A stretch of 64,000 nt of DNA from a bacterium (GTDB lineage Bacteria > Desulfobacterota > Desulfocorpusculales > Desulfocorpusculum), in the NCBI GenBank assembly GCA_037481695.1, contig JBBFLE010000002.1, forward strand, positions 80,661 through 144,660, given 5' to 3'. The notes beneath the pieces were generated by a model. That model ran no database searches. It was not told where the DNA came from and saw only the letters and a list, made by a program, of their open reading frames with translations. This document shows positions 54,250-64,000 of the stretch, piece by piece. A program made the translations under genes and the position numbers. The first letter of the stretch is position 1. Every line of letters begins with the position of its first letter.

Positions 54250-54615
54250 TTATTTTCCCTTCTTTATGACCCTTCTGGGCCCCTTTCTGGTGCGAGCATT
54301 GGTATGGGTGCGCTGGCCGCGAACCGGGAGCCCTTTTCTGTGCCTCAGCCCGCGGTAGCAACCCATGTCCATGAGCCTTTTGATGTTTGTGGAGACCTCC
54401 CTTCGAACATCTCCCTCGACCTTAACATCGTGCTCCACTATCTCCCTGATACGGGAGATCTCTCCCTCTGTAAGGTTGTCGGAACGGGTGTTGGGATCCA
54501 CCTGAGCCTTTTCCAGAATCTTGCGGGAAGTGGATCGCCCGATGCCATGTATGTACGTCAAAGCTATCTCTATTCTCTTGTTCTTCGGAAGATCGATGCC
54601 AGCAATACGTGCCAA
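54250..54615 (-). CDS. rpsM: 30S ribosomal protein S13
   Basis: This 121-residue protein has [32 protein letters not shown], helix-two-turn-helix [22 protein letters not shown] and the conserved [27 protein letters not shown]. The best start is TTG at 54615, giving the standard LARIAGI N-terminus behind GGGAGGG; a longer frame to 54645 adds ten non-family residues. Confidence 0.96.
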   Translation of the reverse strand: MARIAGIDLPKNKRIEIALTYIHGIGRSTSRKILEKAQVDPNTRSDNLTEGEISRIREIVEHDVKVEGDVRREVSTNIKRLMDMGCYRGLRHRKGLPVRGQRTHTNARTRKGPRRVIKKGK

Positions 54616-54773
54616 TTCAGCCCTCCCTGCTCCCCGGGCATCCAAGCTGCCGGCCCTGGGGCCTTCTCAGCCCCCTTGTCCGACTTGAGACCCCGAGCAG
54701 ATATGATTCAATGGAACCAGGCTTTCCGAACTGAGAAAACAGTCCCGAGTGGTTCTTCTCACAATGCATCGGC

Positions 54774-54887
54774 TCAGCCCTGGCGCTGTTTGTGCCTTGG
54801 ATTTTCGCAGATTATCCTGAGCACACCTTTGCGCTTGATTACCTTGCATTTGTCACACATTCTTTTGATGGAAGCCCTTACCTTCAT
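54774..54887 (-). CDS. rpmJ: 50S ribosomal protein L36 (zinc form)
   Basis: This 37-residue protein starts [20 protein letters not shown], with zinc ligands C11, C14, C27 and H32. It is too short for common ORF cut-offs. ATG 54887 follows AAGGCAAGGG. It lies between infA and rpsM, the usual order. The zinc-containing form can be replaced in zinc-limited organisms. Confidence 0.95.
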   Translation of the reverse strand: MKVRASIKRMCDKCKVIKRKGVLRIICENPRHKQRQG

Positions 54888-54906
54888 CCCTTGCCTTCCC
54901 CTGGCC

Positions 54907-55125
54907 TCACTTGGCCCTATAGGTTATCCTTCCCCTGGTCAGATCGTAGGGTGAAAGCTCCACGGTCACCCGATCTCCCGGAAGAATCTTTATGAAGTGC
55001 ATCCGCATCTTCCCGGAGATATGGGCCAATACCCTGTGTCCATTATCCAGCTCCACCCGGAACATGGCGTTGGGTAGGGGTTCTATGACCGTACCTTCCA
55101 CCTCTATGGATTCTTCCTTGGCCAT
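54907..55125 (-). CDS. infA: Translation initiation factor IF-1
   Basis: This 72-residue OB-fold protein has [51 protein letters not shown] and [19 protein letters not shown], matching bacterial IF-1 throughout. It binds the A site of the 30S subunit. It lies directly between adk and rpmJ, without an intervening map gene. Confidence 0.97.
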   Translation of the reverse strand: MAKEESIEVEGTVIEPLPNAMFRVELDNGHRVLAHISGKMRMHFIKILPGDRVTVELSPYDLTRGRITYRAK

Positions 55126-55156
55126 CCCTCCTCCAGACTGAACTAAAGAGCCTTTC

Positions 55157-55804
55157 TCAGCACAGGCCCAACACTCCCCTGATTCTGCTATAGACCTCCT
55201 CCACGGCTCCCAGCCCGTCTACCAGCCGGAGCAGACCTCTGCTCTGGTAATAGCTTATCAGGGGTTGAGTCTGCTTCTCGTAGGTCACCAGTCTAGCCCG
55301 AATAGCCTCTTCTTTGTCATCATCCCTCTGGTAAAGCTCACCCCCACAACGGTCGCACACACCCTCTTCGGCGGGGGGATTGAACTCCACATGGTAAGGA
55401 GCCATACATTGTCTACAGGTCCTGCGCCCTGAAAGCCTTCTGACTAGCTCTTCCTTGTCTGCTTCCAGACAAACCACGTGATCCAACCTGATGCCTTTTT
55501 TCTGCATCATCTCTGAAAGAGCATCTGCTTGGGCCGTGGTACGCGGGAAACCGTCCAGCATGAAGCCCTTGGCACAGTCCTGCTGCTGAATTCTCTCCTC
55601 CACTATCCCCACCACCACCTCATCTGGCACAAGGCCTCCTGAATCCATGTAGGACTTGGCTTTCAAACCCATGGGAGAACCGGCCTTGACCGCCTCTCTG
55701 AGCATATCTCCGGTGGAGATCTGAGGTATACCCAGCTCAGAGACCAGCTTCTTGGCTTGAGTTCCCTTGCCTGCACCCGGGGGTCCCAGCAGAATCAGGT
55801 TCAT
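55157..55804 (-). CDS. adk: Adenylate kinase
   Basis: This protein of about 215 residues has the P-loop [10 protein letters not shown] (residues 7-16), [26 protein letters not shown] and the LID domain with a zinc-type quartet (CRQC...CDRC) before the conserved [13 protein letters not shown]. It interconverts ATP+AMP and 2 ADP. ATG 55804 follows GGAGGGAGCC. It is cotranscribed after secY. Confidence 0.97.
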   Translation of the reverse strand: MNLILLGPPGAGKGTQAKKLVSELGIPQISTGDMLREAVKAGSPMGLKAKSYMDSGGLVPDEVVVGIVEERIQQQDCAKGFMLDGFPRTTAQADALSEMMQKKGIRLDHVVCLEADKEELVRRLSGRRTCRQCMAPYHVEFNPPAEEGVCDRCGGELYQRDDDKEEAIRARLVTYEKQTQPLISYYQSRGLLRLVDGLGAVEEVYSRIRGVLGLC

Positions 55805-55852
55805 GGCTCCCTCCAACTTGTATGTACTGACAACCTCAGCTTCTCCCAGTCC

Positions 55853-57187
55853 TCAACGCACAGCCCTGCCCTTAAGACGCCCTGACTTGAGAAAACCCTC
55901 ATAGTGCCTTGTCAACATGTGAGCCTCTATCTGAGCCATGGTGTCCAATGCCACACCCACTACTATGAGGAGACTTGTACCCCCAAAATAGAACGGCACA
56001 TTGAACTCAGTGATCAAAACCTGCGGTAACACACACACCGCGGCCAAATAAAGGGCTCCCCCAAATGTTATCCTGGTCAAAACCCTGTCTATAAACTCCG
56101 CTGTGGGCTTGCCGGGGCGAATCCCAGGTATGTAACCTCCATATTTGCGCATGTTGTCAGCCACATCCACGGGATTGAAGGTCACCGCCGTATAAAAGTA
56201 GCAGAAAAAGATTATCAGACCCACATAGAGCAGATTGTACACCAAGTGGGAAGGGCTCATCATGTCCAAAAGGCTCTGAATAAAGGGATGAGCCTCTTTA
56301 AAATCCGGTGTTATAAACTGGGTGATGGTCAAGGGAAACATCAGCACCGAGGAAGCGAATATGGGAGGTATGACTCCCGAGGTATTGACCCTCAGAGGAA
56401 GATGAGTGCTCTGCCCCCCGTAAATCCTCCTTCCCACCACCCTCTTGGCATATTGGACAGGGATGCGTCTTTGGCCTCTCTCCACCACTATTATGGCAGC
56501 CACCACTCCCACAGCCAGGGCACTGATTACCAAAAGCATGAAGAAACTTATTTCTCCTAGGCTCATCATGGCCACCAGCTTTGTAATTGCCCCTGGAATC
56601 TCTGCCACTATGCCTGCGAAGATGATCAAAGATATCCCGTTGCCCACACCTCTTTCGGTTATCTGCTCCCCAAGCCACATGATGAAGGCAGTGCCAGCAG
56701 TAAGGGTGATCATTGTCAGAAGATGAAACCCCAGTCCCGCCTCAGGGGAGACCACAAAACTGCCTCCAACCTGCATCTGCCGAAGCCCTATGCTGATGCC
56801 AAAACCCTGGATGAGGCTCAGTATGACAGTGCCATAGCGGGTGTACTGCACTATCTTCTTTCGGCCAGCCTCACCTTCCTTGGAAAGCCGCTCCAGGTGA
56901 GGCACCACCACGGTGAGCAGCTGCAAAATGATGGAGGCGCTTATGTAAGGCATTATGCCCAGTGCGAAGACAGAAAAGCGTCTGAGCGCTCCGCCTGAAA
57001 ACATGTCTATGAGACCAAATATGGTTCCCTGACCTTGAGCGCTGAAGAACTGCTCCATCAGGCCCGTATCTATGCCTGGGGAAGGGATGAAAACACCAAC
57101 CCTGTAAACCGCCAGGAGGGCCAAGGTAATGAGCACCCTTCTTTTGAGCTCTGGGATCCTGGCTATGTTCTGGAAGCCGCCGATCAC
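55853..57187 (-). CDS. secY: Preprotein translocase subunit SecY
   Basis: This 444-residue channel subunit has ten predicted membrane helices and SecY signatures: [47 protein letters not shown], the basic loop [24 protein letters not shown] and the [10 protein letters not shown] segment. With SecE and SecG it forms the export pore. It follows rplO and precedes adk in the spc operon. Confidence 0.97.
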   Translation of the reverse strand: MIGGFQNIARIPELKRRVLITLALLAVYRVGVFIPSPGIDTGLMEQFFSAQGQGTIFGLIDMFSGGALRRFSVFALGIMPYISASIILQLLTVVVPHLERLSKEGEAGRKKIVQYTRYGTVILSLIQGFGISIGLRQMQVGGSFVVSPEAGLGFHLLTMITLTAGTAFIMWLGEQITERGVGNGISLIIFAGIVAEIPGAITKLVAMMSLGEISFFMLLVISALAVGVVAAIIVVERGQRRIPVQYAKRVVGRRIYGGQSTHLPLRVNTSGVIPPIFASSVLMFPLTITQFITPDFKEAHPFIQSLLDMMSPSHLVYNLLYVGLIIFFCYFYTAVTFNPVDVADNMRKYGGYIPGIRPGKPTAEFIDRVLTRITFGGALYLAAVCVLPQVLITEFNVPFYFGGTSLLIVVGVALDTMAQIEAHMLTRHYEGFLKSGRLKGRAVR

Positions 57188-57188
57188 C

Positions 57189-57629
57189 TCAGATCACCTC
57201 TACCTTGCCGCCTGCAGCCTCGATCTTGGCCCTTGCTTTGTCGCTGACCTTATGAACCCTGACAGTGAGAGCTCGCGTGACCTCTCCGTCTGAGAGCAGC
57301 TTGACCCCATCTTCCAGCTTCTTGACCAAACCACTACCCATCAAGGCTTGCGGATCCAGTATGCTTCCGGGCTCAAACCTGTCTAGGTCTCCCACATGCA
57401 CGATGGCGTAATGCTTCTTGAAAGGAGACTTGAATCCCCTCTTGGGAAGCCTTCTTTGCAAGGGCATCTGACCCCCTTCAAAACCCGGGGGTACTTGGCC
57501 ACCTGAACGAGCCTTCTGTCCCTTGGAACCCCGACAAGAGGTCTTGCCGTGTCCGGATCCCTCGCCGCGGCCCACCCTCTTGCGCCTTTTCCTGGAACCG
57601 GGGGCCGGTCTAAGATCGTCCAACCTCAT
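57189..57629 (-). CDS. rplO: 50S ribosomal protein L15
   Basis: This 146-residue protein has the basic N-terminal [32 protein letters not shown], the [18 protein letters not shown] loop and the conserved [14 protein letters not shown] and [13 protein letters not shown] segments. It overlaps the rpmD stop by four bases and is followed one base later by the secY start region. Confidence 0.97.
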   Translation of the reverse strand: MRLDDLRPAPGSRKRRKRVGRGEGSGHGKTSCRGSKGQKARSGGQVPPGFEGGQMPLQRRLPKRGFKSPFKKHYAIVHVGDLDRFEPGSILDPQALMGSGLVKKLEDGVKLLSDGEVTRALTVRVHKVSDKARAKIEAAGGKVEVI

Positions 57630-57823
57630 GTTCTATTCCCCTCCACAGGGCTGACCACCACCAAATGAGAAACCTTCCGGACCATGCCACGCACCTCCGC
57701 TGTGTCCTCCAATATAACACTTCGGTTCAGGCGCGTGAGTCCAAGTCCCTTCAAGGTCCTCTTTTGTGTCTCGGGTCGGCCAATACCGCTTCTGACCAAA
57801 GTCACCCTTATTTTTCCAGCCAT
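57626..57823 (-). CDS. rpmD: 50S ribosomal protein L30
   Basis: This 65-residue protein starts [38 protein letters not shown] and ends [15 protein letters not shown], the complete L30 pattern. It lies between rpsE and rplO. Confidence 0.96.
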   Translation of the reverse strand: MAGKIRVTLVRSGIGRPETQKRTLKGLGLTRLNRSVILEDTAEVRGMVRKVSHLVVVSPVEGNRT

Positions 57824-57841
57824 CTAACCTGCCCCTCGTGC

Positions 57842-58351
57842 CTAAGAATCCTTGGGAGTTGTCTCCTGGGTCTTCCTACCCCTTTTCTTGGCCACATCCT
57901 CTGGGTCCCTTAATCTTCGCAAACCCTCTATGGTGGCCTTTACCACGTTGTGCGGATTGTGAGTGCCCAGACACTTGGTCAGGATATTGCGCACCCCGGC
58001 TGCCTCCAGGACCGCCCTCACAGCTCCTCCGGCAATCACCCCGGTCCCTTCGGAGGCTGGCTTCAGCAGCACGCGACCTGCTCCGAAACGTCCCATCACC
58101 TCGTGTGGAATGGTGCCGTGGCGCAGGGGGACCTGAATCATGCTCTTCTTGGCACGCTCAATACCTTTGCGAATGGCCTCAGGAACCTCGTTGGCCTTGC
58201 CCAGGGCCGCACCTACCAAGCCGTTTTCATCCCCCACCACGACCACCGCGCTGAAGCTAAAACGGCGGCCTCCTTTGACCACCTTGGCTACCCGGTTGAT
58301 GTGGATCACCTTGTCCAAAAGGGGTTTTTCCTGAGTTTCGAAGGGTTCCAC
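57842..58351 (-). CDS. rpsE: 30S ribosomal protein S5
   Basis: This 169-residue protein has the double-stranded RNA-binding-like fold: [55 protein letters not shown], then [53 protein letters not shown]. It contributes to decoding accuracy. Confidence 0.97.
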   Translation of the reverse strand: MEPFETQEKPLLDKVIHINRVAKVVKGGRRFSFSAVVVVGDENGLVGAALGKANEVPEAIRKGIERAKKSMIQVPLRHGTIPHEVMGRFGAGRVLLKPASEGTGVIAGGAVRAVLEAAGVRNILTKCLGTHNPHNVVKATIEGLRRLRDPEDVAKKRGRKTQETTPKDS

Positions 58352-58371
58352 CCACTTCCTCCTTTGGCCGA

Positions 58372-58740
58372 CTAAAATTGCAAGCCACCCTGGCGAGCTG
58401 CATCCGCCAGAGCTTTGACTCTGCCGTGGTACCTGTAGCGATTCCGGTCAAACACAATCTTCTCCACCTTGGCCTCCGCTGCCTTCTTGGCCAAGAGAGC
58501 ACCCACCTTAGAGGCTGCTTCCACAGACCCGCTGGAACGTAACGTGCCTCTCAACTCCGGGCTTAGAGTAGATGCGCTCACCAGGGTCCTGCCCACCGTA
58601 TCGTCTATTACCTGCGCATAGATGTGCCTGTTGGTCCTAAATACGGTCAGCCTAGGCCTCTGGGAAGTTCCAAAAACCTTTTTCCTGACCCTTCTCTTTC
58701 TCCTGAGCAGCGGAGATTTTCTTTCTGTCTTGCTAAGCAC
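58372..58740 (-). CDS. rplR: 50S ribosomal protein L18
   Basis: This 122-residue protein has [45 protein letters not shown], then [43 protein letters not shown]. It binds 5S rRNA. A GTG at 58740 follows AAGGGGTG and gives the normal length; a GTG at 58758 is an alternative. Confidence 0.96.
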   Translation of the reverse strand: MLSKTERKSPLLRRKRRVRKKVFGTSQRPRLTVFRTNRHIYAQVIDDTVGRTLVSASTLSPELRGTLRSSGSVEAASKVGALLAKKAAEAKVEKIVFDRNRYRYHGRVKALADAARQGGLQF

Positions 58741-58811
58741 CGCACACCCCTTTTTCACTCATGGAATCAACAGCCTTCTAATGCCCCCGAGACCAGCTTG
58801 GGGCCCTGCAA

Positions 58812-59357
58812 TCACTTGCCTCCACCAGAACCCTTTCCAACCTTCTTCCGAACCTTTTCACCCACGTACTTGACTCCCTTGCCCTTGTACACATCAGGCC
58901 TTCTGAAGGCCCTTATCTCTGCAGCAACCTGGCCAACTCTCTGTTTATCAATGCCTTCCACTGTGATGATCACGTTGCGTTCCACGGTCACCGAGATGCC
59001 TTGGGGGATCTGGTACCTCACAGGATGCGAATAACCCAGACTCATCTGCAGCACTCCGTCGACCACCTCGGCCCTATATCCCACACCCACAACCTCCAGG
59101 GCCTTGCGAAAACCTGCGGTCACTCCGGTCACCATGTTGGCCACAAGGGTTCGGGTCAGACCATGCAGAGCTCGCACCTGTCTCTGGTCGTTATCTCTGA
59201 GCACCCGAATCAGATTTCCCTCCAAGTCCACCCGGATGTTGCGCGGGATTCGGTGCTCGAGAACACCTCGAGGCCCCTTCACCCGTAGCACCTCCCCCTC
59301 CATGTGCACTTCCACCCCTTCTGGAACGGGAATGGGTTGTTTGCCTATGCGCGACAT
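58812..59357 (-). CDS. rplF: 50S ribosomal protein L6
   Basis: This 181-residue protein starts SRIGKQPIPVPEGVEVHMEGEVLRVKGPRG and contains KALEVVGVGYRAEVVDG, SLGYSHPVRYQIPQGI and the terminal GQVAAEIRAFRRPDVYKGKGVKYVGE. It binds the sarcin-ricin region of 23S rRNA. Confidence 0.97.
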   Translation of the reverse strand: MSRIGKQPIPVPEGVEVHMEGEVLRVKGPRGVLEHRIPRNIRVDLEGNLIRVLRDNDQRQVRALHGLTRTLVANMVTGVTAGFRKALEVVGVGYRAEVVDGVLQMSLGYSHPVRYQIPQGISVTVERNVIITVEGIDKQRVGQVAAEIRAFRRPDVYKGKGVKYVGEKVRKKVGKGSGGGK

Positions 59358-59428
59358 CTTTTCACCTTCACCCTGAAGTGTTCCTGCTTATGATCCCAAG
59401 AGTCTCTGTTCTTCCAAATTGCCAGGTC

Positions 59429-59827
59429 TCACCAGACGCAGCAAATAACCTCACCCCCCAGATTCATACTCCTGGCCTGTTGATCCGTCATGATTCCCTT
59501 GGAGGTGGATAGAATGGTTATGCCAAGACCTCCCAAAACCTTGGGCACTTCCTCTGCCCCTGCATAGATTCGCCTGCCGGGCCGGCTGACCCTTTTTATC
59601 CCATCTATCACAGGCTTCTTATTCTCCTCATACTTAAGGAAAATTCTAATTACTCCCTGCCGGTCATCCTTGGTCAGCTTGAAATTCTTGATGTAACCCT
59701 CTTCCTTCAGGATCCTGGCAATCTCCATCTTCATCTTGGAGGCCGGTACATCCACCTTCTCGTGACGGGCCGTAGAAGCGTTGCGGATCCTGGTGAACAT
59801 ATCCGCCAAAGGATCTGTCATGCTCAA
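59429..59827 (-). CDS. rpsH: 30S ribosomal protein S8
   Basis: This 132-residue protein has [43 protein letters not shown] and the conserved terminus [36 protein letters not shown]. In E. coli, S8 autoregulates the spc operon; whether that holds here is not shown. Confidence 0.97.
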   Translation of the reverse strand: MSMTDPLADMFTRIRNASTARHEKVDVPASKMKMEIARILKEEGYIKNFKLTKDDRQGVIRIFLKYEENKKPVIDGIKRVSRPGRRIYAGAEEVPKVLGGLGITILSTSKGIMTDQQARSMNLGGEVICCVW

Positions 59828-59860
59828 GGTCTTTCCTCCTCTGGTAGCTGAGTCTTGGCT

Positions 59861-60049
59861 CTACCAGCTTGACTTGATCACCCCTGGGATTTCCCCCTTG
59901 AGTGCCAGAGTACGGAAACAGATTCTGCACATCTGGAACTGTCTCAGGAAGGCTCTAGGCCTACCGCAAAGGGGACAGCGGTTGTATTGCCGAACCCTAA
60001 AACGAGGTTTTCTCTGGGCCTTAATCATCAAAGATTTTTTAGCCACCAC
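59861..60049 (-). CDS. rpsN: 30S ribosomal protein S14, type Z (zinc form)
   Basis: This 62-residue protein has zinc ligands C25, C28, C41, C44 ([22 protein letters not shown]), the short zinc-type S14. It lies between rplE and rpsH, the expected spc position. Confidence 0.96.
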   Translation of the reverse strand: MVAKKSLMIKAQRKPRFRVRQYNRCPLCGRPRAFLRQFQMCRICFRTLALKGEIPGVIKSSW

Positions 60050-60130
60050 ACCACTCCTTAGAGTCTATTGCCCCAACCCAAAAAAGGTCACGCTGCCAAA
60101 GAAGACCCACCCAGGATTTCTTAACCATTC

Positions 60131-60670
60131 TCAACTACGGAAGGGCATCCCCAAGAGACTCAAGAGAAGCCTCCCCTCTTCATCTGTCCTGGCAGTGGTA
60201 ACTATTGTGATGTTCATGCCTTTGACTTTCTCGACCTTGTCGTAATCGATCTCAGGAAAAATGATCTGTTCTCGAACGCCCAGAGTGTAGTTCCCCCTGC
60301 CGTCAAAGGCGCGGGCATTCAGTCCCCTGAAGTCCCTCACCCTGGGAATGGCCACATGAATCAGCCTGTCCAGGAATTCGTACATCCTGTCTTTGCGCAA
60401 GGTTACCATGCACCCTATGGACATCCCTTCTCTGAGCTTGAAAGATGCTATGGATCTCCTGGCCTTGGTCACCACCGCCTTTTGACCCGTAATCAAAGAG
60501 AGCTCCTCCACCGCACTATCCAGAACCTTGATATTCTGGATTGCCTCTCCCAAGCCCATGTTAACGACTATTTTTTCCAGCCGAGGCACCTCCATGACAT
60601 TGCGGTAATTGCGCTCCCGCATCATGGCAGGAACCACCTCGCGCCAATAAAACTCTTTGAGTCTCGCCAT
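60131..60670 (-). CDS. rplE: 50S ribosomal protein L5
   Basis: This 179-residue protein has [77 protein letters not shown] and [22 protein letters not shown] 60670 (GGAGG upstream) gives the standard length; an upstream ATG adds nine residues. Confidence 0.96.
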   Translation of the reverse strand: MARLKEFYWREVVPAMMRERNYRNVMEVPRLEKIVVNMGLGEAIQNIKVLDSAVEELSLITGQKAVVTKARRSIASFKLREGMSIGCMVTLRKDRMYEFLDRLIHVAIPRVRDFRGLNARAFDGRGNYTLGVREQIIFPEIDYDKVEKVKGMNITIVTTARTDEEGRLLLSLLGMPFRS

Positions 60671-60742
60671 ATCCTTTGCCTCCGGACCGTGCTCCATGCG
60701 CCAAGGGGACTCTGGGTCTAGAACAGCCCTAGGTTCAGGCCC

Positions 60743-61072
60743 TTACTTGTCCAGCAGCTCCCCGCACTTGCGACACACACGCGCCTTGGAGCCATCCTCC
60801 AAAATCCGCTTCCCCACTCTGACCGGCACATTGCACCTATGGCAGATGATCATCACATTGGAGACATGAATGCTTCCTTCCTTCTCCACCACGCCCCCAT
60901 GTGGCATCTGCTTACTGGGCTTGGTATGCCTTTTGATCATATTTATCTTTTCCACCACCACCCGCTGACTCTTGGGCAGGAGTTTCAGTATCTTGCCTGA
61001 CTTGCCCAGCTCTTTGCCGGCCACCACCATGACCACATCGTCTTTTTTCAATTGAGTCCAGCCACGCTTCAT
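60743..61072 (-). CDS. rplX: 50S ribosomal protein L24
   Basis: This 109-residue protein has the KOW motif [21 protein letters not shown], then [14 protein letters not shown] and a zinc ribbon in the last third (C77, C80, C100, C103). ATG 61072 follows AAGGAAGGCGG; an ATG overlapping the rplN stop would add eight residues without a site. Confidence 0.95.
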   Translation of the reverse strand: MKRGWTQLKKDDVVMVVAGKELGKSGKILKLLPKSQRVVVEKINMIKRHTKPSKQMPHGGVVEKEGSIHVSNVMIICHRCNVPVRVGKRILEDGSKARVCRKCGELLDK

Positions 61073-61092
61073 GATCCGCCTTCCTTGGATCC

Positions 61093-61461
61093 TCATAGCA
61101 CTTCTGGGGCCAGGGAGATTATTTTCATGAAGCCTTTGGCTCTGAGCTCCCTTGCCACGGGTCCGAAGATGCGAGTACCAATGGGTTCCCTCTGGGGATT
61201 GATGAGCACGGCCGAATTGTTGTCAAAACGAATGTAAGAGCCATCCGGCCTGCGAGTTTCCTTGGCGGTTCGCACCACCACCGCCCTCATCACATCGCCC
61301 TTCTTGACCTTGGTGTTGGGGATGGCCTCCTTCACCGACACCACAATGATATCCCCCAGGCCAGCATATCTTCTTCGCGTACTGCCCAACACCTTTATAC
61401 AGTAGAGCTTTTTGGCCCCCGAGTTATCGGCGGCATCAAGGATTGTTTGAGTCTGTATCAT
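61093..61461 (-). CDS. rplN: 50S ribosomal protein L14
   Basis: This 122-residue protein has [67 protein letters not shown], then the conserved [28 protein letters not shown] 61461 follows GGGAGAGG; a longer frame is rejected. Confidence 0.97.
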   Translation of the reverse strand: MIQTQTILDAADNSGAKKLYCIKVLGSTRRRYAGLGDIIVVSVKEAIPNTKVKKGDVMRAVVVRTAKETRRPDGSYIRFDNNSAVLINPQREPIGTRIFGPVARELRAKGFMKIISLAPEVL

Positions 61462-61549
61462 GACTACCTCTCCCTGACCAGGACACTTCTCCAAGATACC
61501 TCAAGGATCCTTTGCCCCGGTCTACCTTCCTGCCTTGAGCAACCGCGGT

Positions 61550-61807
61550 TCAGACTGCCTTTTCTATCATCTTAAAAAATCGCCATCTCTTATCCTTGCT
61601 AAGCGGCCTGGTCTCAATAATCATGACCCGGTCTCCAACCCTACATTCCCCTTTCTCATCATGGGCCTTGTACTTCTTCCTGCGCCGCACATACTTCTTG
61701 AACTTGGAATGCACGGTAAGCCTTTCCACTTTCACCACAACAGTCTTATCCATCTTGTCGCTGACCACCGTCCCCACCAGGGTCTTTCTATGACCTCTCT
61801 CGCTCAT
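61550..61807 (-). CDS. rpsQ: 30S ribosomal protein S17
   Basis: This 85-residue OB-fold protein starts [72 protein letters not shown]. Overlaps rpmC stop by four bases. Confidence 0.97.
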   Translation of the reverse strand: MSERGHRKTLVGTVVSDKMDKTVVVKVERLTVHSKFKKYVRRRKKYKAHDEKGECRVGDRVMIIETRPLSKDKRWRFFKMIEKAV

Positions 61808-62025
61808 TTTCCTCTCATCTCCCCGGCCCGGCTCGATCCCAACTCTCTTTCCCTCAACAAGGTCTTTATACGGGCCAGTTCTCTTCTGAGTCTACGAAGT
61901 CGGGCAGTATTGTCCAGCTGTCCCGATGCATGGCGGAAACGCAGCTTGAACAACTCCTGAGCTGTCTCGGTCTCTTTTGCCCGCAGCTCCTGGTCACTCA
62001 ATCCCCTGAGTTCGCTAGGCTTCAT
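61804..62025 (-). CDS. rpmC: 50S ribosomal protein L29
   Basis: This 73-residue helical protein starts [60 protein letters not shown]. It sits at the exit tunnel, near SRP and trigger factor sites. The start overlaps the rplP stop region by 11 bases. Confidence 0.97.
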   Translation of the reverse strand: MKPSELRGLSDQELRAKETETAQELFKLRFRHASGQLDNTARLRRLRRELARIKTLLRERELGSSRAGEMRGK

Positions 62026-62437
62026 GGAACTCCCCCCGCTTCACGAACTTGGTGGAAACCGGAAGCTTGTGCGCAGCCAATCTGAGAGCTTCCCTGGCCA
62101 CAGGCTCAGGAACCCCATCCAGCTCGTACATCACCCTGCCAGGCTTCACCACAGCCACCCAGGCTTCGGGTGCGCCTTTGCCCTTTCCCATTCTGGTTTC
62201 CGCAGGTTTCTTGGTAATGGGCTTATCCGGGAAGATCCTTATCCACAATCGCCCACTTCTCTTTATATGCCTCGTGATGGCTATTCGGGCAGCCTCGATC
62301 TGACGACTGGTGATCCATCCGCATTGGGCTGCCTTCAATCCATATGTGCCAAAGGCCAGATTGACTCCAGCCGAAGGCTTACCCTTCATACGCCCCTTTT
62401 GCTGTTTGCGATACTTGACCTTCTTGGGTGCAAGCAT
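62015..62437 (-). CDS. rplP: 50S ribosomal protein L16
   Basis: This 140-residue protein has [87 protein letters not shown], a near-complete L16 match. Contacts the A-site tRNA. Confidence 0.97.
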   Translation of the reverse strand: MLAPKKVKYRKQQKGRMKGKPSAGVNLAFGTYGLKAAQCGWITSRQIEAARIAITRHIKRSGRLWIRIFPDKPITKKPAETRMGKGKGAPEAWVAVVKPGRVMYELDGVPEPVAREALRLAAHKLPVSTKFVKRGEFHEA

Positions 62438-62448
62438 GAGCCCTCTCC

Positions 62449-63102
62449 TCAGGAAACGCGCCTCTCAGAACCTTCCTGCGCTACGATCTCCCCTCGAAAG
62501 ATGTGAACCTTTACACCTATGACTCCATATGTGGTCCTGGCTTCTGCAAAACCATAGTCTATGTCGGCCCTGAGGGTGTGAAGCGGCACACGCCCCTCTC
62601 TGTACCATTCACGCCTGGCCATCTCTGCTCCACCTAGGCGACCTGCACAGTGGATCTTGATGCCCTGAGCCCCGAACTTCATGGCTGTGCTCACAGCCCT
62701 TTTCATGGCTCTTCGAAACGCCACCCGCCTCTCCAACTGCAAGGCCACATTCTCCGCCACCAGCTGGGCGTCGATCTCTGCCTTGCGAACCTCCTTGATG
62801 TTGATGGCTATGTCCCTGGAGGTCATCCGCTGTAACTGATCCCGCAAAGCATCGATTTCGGCGCCTTTCTTGCCTATAACTATACCCGGCCGTGCCGTGT
62901 ATATGTCTATGGTGGCCCGGTTGGCCGTCCTCTCTATCTCTATTCTTGAGATTCCAGCATTGTGAAGCCTCTGCTTAAGGAACTTACGGATCTCGATGTC
63001 CTCGTGCAGAAGCTTGCCGTAATCTTTTTCGGCAAACCAACGGGAACTCCAGCTTCTTACGATCCCCAGCCGGAAACCAACCGGATGCACCTTTTGACCC
63101 AA
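62449..63102 (-). CDS. rpsC: 30S ribosomal protein S3
   Basis: This 217-residue protein has [28 protein letters not shown], the KH domain [17 protein letters not shown] and the C-terminal [57 protein letters not shown]. Forms the mRNA entry channel and helicase site. Confidence 0.97.
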   Translation of the reverse strand: MGQKVHPVGFRLGIVRSWSSRWFAEKDYGKLLHEDIEIRKFLKQRLHNAGISRIEIERTANRATIDIYTARPGIVIGKKGAEIDALRDQLQRMTSRDIAINIKEVRKAEIDAQLVAENVALQLERRVAFRRAMKRAVSTAMKFGAQGIKIHCAGRLGGAEMARREWYREGRVPLHTLRADIDYGFAEARTTYGVIGVKVHIFRGEIVAQEGSERRVS

Positions 63103-63126
63103 ATTTCACCTCCCTGTTTCTAACAC

Positions 63127-63459
63127 TCAGATATCTCCGAGCACCACCGTCACATGACTCATGCGCTTTCTGATTCTAGTAGCCCTGCCCATGGCCCTTG
63201 GCCGCCATCTCTTCAACATGGGCCCGCCGTCCACCATCACCTTTTTGACCAACAAATCATCCACGTCCACCTTGTAGGTCTGCACTGCATTGGCTACTGC
63301 CGAACGCACAACCTTGGCCACTAGGCGGGCCGGCTTCTTGGGACACAAAGCCAGGGCCGCCAATGCATCCTCCACCTTCTTACCCCTTATAAGGTCCACC
63401 ACCAGGCGTGCCTTTTGAGGGGACATCCTCAAGTAACGGGCTACGGCTGTTGCTTCCAT
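63127..63459 (-). CDS. rplV: 50S ribosomal protein L22
   Basis: This 110-residue protein has ATAVARYLRMSPQKARLVVDLIRGKKVEDALAALALCPKKPARLVAKVVRSAVANA and the conserved KRWRPRAMGRATRIRKRMSHVTVVL at the tunnel. ATG 63459 is preferred; a GTG at 63471 behind GGAAGGTGA is an alternative. Confidence 0.96.
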   Translation of the reverse strand: MEATAVARYLRMSPQKARLVVDLIRGKKVEDALAALALCPKKPARLVAKVVRSAVANAVQTYKVDVDDLLVKKVMVDGGPMLKRWRPRAMGRATRIRKRMSHVTVVLGDI

Positions 63460-63486
63460 AGGTTCACCCACTCACCTTCCGTCGGC

Positions 63487-63774
63487 TTATTTCTTGCCTT
63501 GGAGCTTAGCTTTACGCGCCCCGGCATGCCCAAAAAACGTCCTGGTGGGCGAAAACTCCCCGAGTTTGTGGCCTACCATGTTTTCTGTCACAAACACTGG
63601 TATGAACTTCTTGCCGTTGTGCACAGCAAAGGTAAGCCCCACGAACTCCGGAATCACCGTGGAGCGCCGGGACCAGGTCTTGATGACCTTTCGGCTATCA
63701 GTTCTGCGCGCCTCATCGGCTTTTTCCAGTAACTTGGGATCCACATAAGGGCCCTTCTTCACCGACCTGGCCAT
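63487..63774 (-). CDS. rpsS: 30S ribosomal protein S19
   Basis: This 95-residue protein has [79 protein letters not shown]. Binds the 30S head. First complete gene of the visible superoperon after rplB. Confidence 0.97.
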   Translation of the reverse strand: MARSVKKGPYVDPKLLEKADEARRTDSRKVIKTWSRRSTVIPEFVGLTFAVHNGKKFIPVFVTENMVGHKLGEFSPTRTFFGHAGARKAKLQGKK

Positions 63775-63831
63775 GGATCTCTCCCTTCCTTAATCCTCAA
63801 ACTCATCATGCAATGGCCTCCTGGAAAAGGC

Positions 63832-64000
63832 TCATTTTCTGCGCTTCACAATATACTTATCACTTTGGCGGTTCTTCCTGGTCTTAAAGCCTTTGGTAGG
63901 CACGCCCCATGGAGTGCAGGGATGCCTGCCCCCAGAGCTTTTCCCCTCGCCTCCTCCCATGGGATGATCTATGGGATTCATGGCCACACCCCTAACATGA
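63832..64000 (-). CDS. rplB: 50S ribosomal protein L2 (5' part outside window)
   Basis: Only the C-terminal 55 residues lie in the window. They include [19 protein letters not shown], the invariant peptidyl-transferase segment, then [29 protein letters not shown] and a stop at 63832. Directly precedes rpsS. Confidence 0.95.
   Translation of the reverse strand, partial: HVRGVAMNPIDHPMGGGEGKSSGGRHPCTPWGVPTKGFKTRKNRQSDKYIVKRRK

Overview
The window is a chromosomal segment of a Gram-negative, probably strictly anaerobic bacterium. It encodes LptD (outer-membrane LPS assembly), a four-subunit 2-oxoacid:ferredoxin oxidoreductase, two TRAP-type organic-acid importers, a LutABC lactate oxidation module and an apparent selenoprotein. 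Gene style, codon use and protein resemblance suggest Desulfobacterota (former Deltaproteobacteria). This placement is an inference from family resemblance; no 16S gene is present.

Region 1 (1-27 kb) is metabolic. A minus-strand operon runs dctP-dctQ-dctM-GntR regulator-aldehyde dehydrogenase (the last cut by the window start). It is followed by an endonuclease/exonuclease/phosphatase protein, a small conserved protein divergent from lutABC, a PiT phosphate transporter with its DUF47 partner, HflX, a HAD phosphatase, a class II-like photolyase, the oxidoreductase operon (gamma, delta, alpha, beta) and a cytidylate-kinase-like/BON protein. A second TRAP operon begins with an unannotated 51-residue membrane protein and ends with a 10-formyl-THF hydrolase/transferase-like enzyme. 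It is divergent from an IclR regulator, with a perfect 8+3+8 palindrome in the gap.

Region 2 (27-36 kb) holds uvrC, tRNA-His, tRNA-Arg and tRNA-Lys, a membrane metallophosphoesterase, a YprB-like exonuclease, a GrdB-family selenoprotein with an in-frame TGA and a hairpin in SECIS position, a DUF1284 protein, a metallo-beta-lactamase-fold hydrolase and an ERCC4-type nuclease.

Region 3 (36-43 kb) is an accessory island. It contains an IS66 transposase remnant, short hairpin repeats, two toxin-antitoxin gene pairs each ending in an integron attC-like site (a cassette array with no integrase in view), and a 1030-residue secreted LamG/InlB-repeat/CARDB protein.

Region 4 (43-64 kb) is core and almost entirely on the minus strand: ssrA (tmRNA), smpB, argC, rplM-rpsI, lptD, folC, accD, then the S10/spc/alpha ribosomal superoperon read from rplB (cut by the window end) through secY, adk, infA, rpmJ, rpoA and rplQ. 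The map gene often found between adk and infA is absent.

The strongest discovery candidates are the selenoprotein that a standard gene caller splits in two (32186-33085), the integrase-less TA cassette array (37267-38876), the small TRAP-linked membrane protein (25236-25391) and the similar hairpins in the dctP-dctQ gaps of both TRAP operons.
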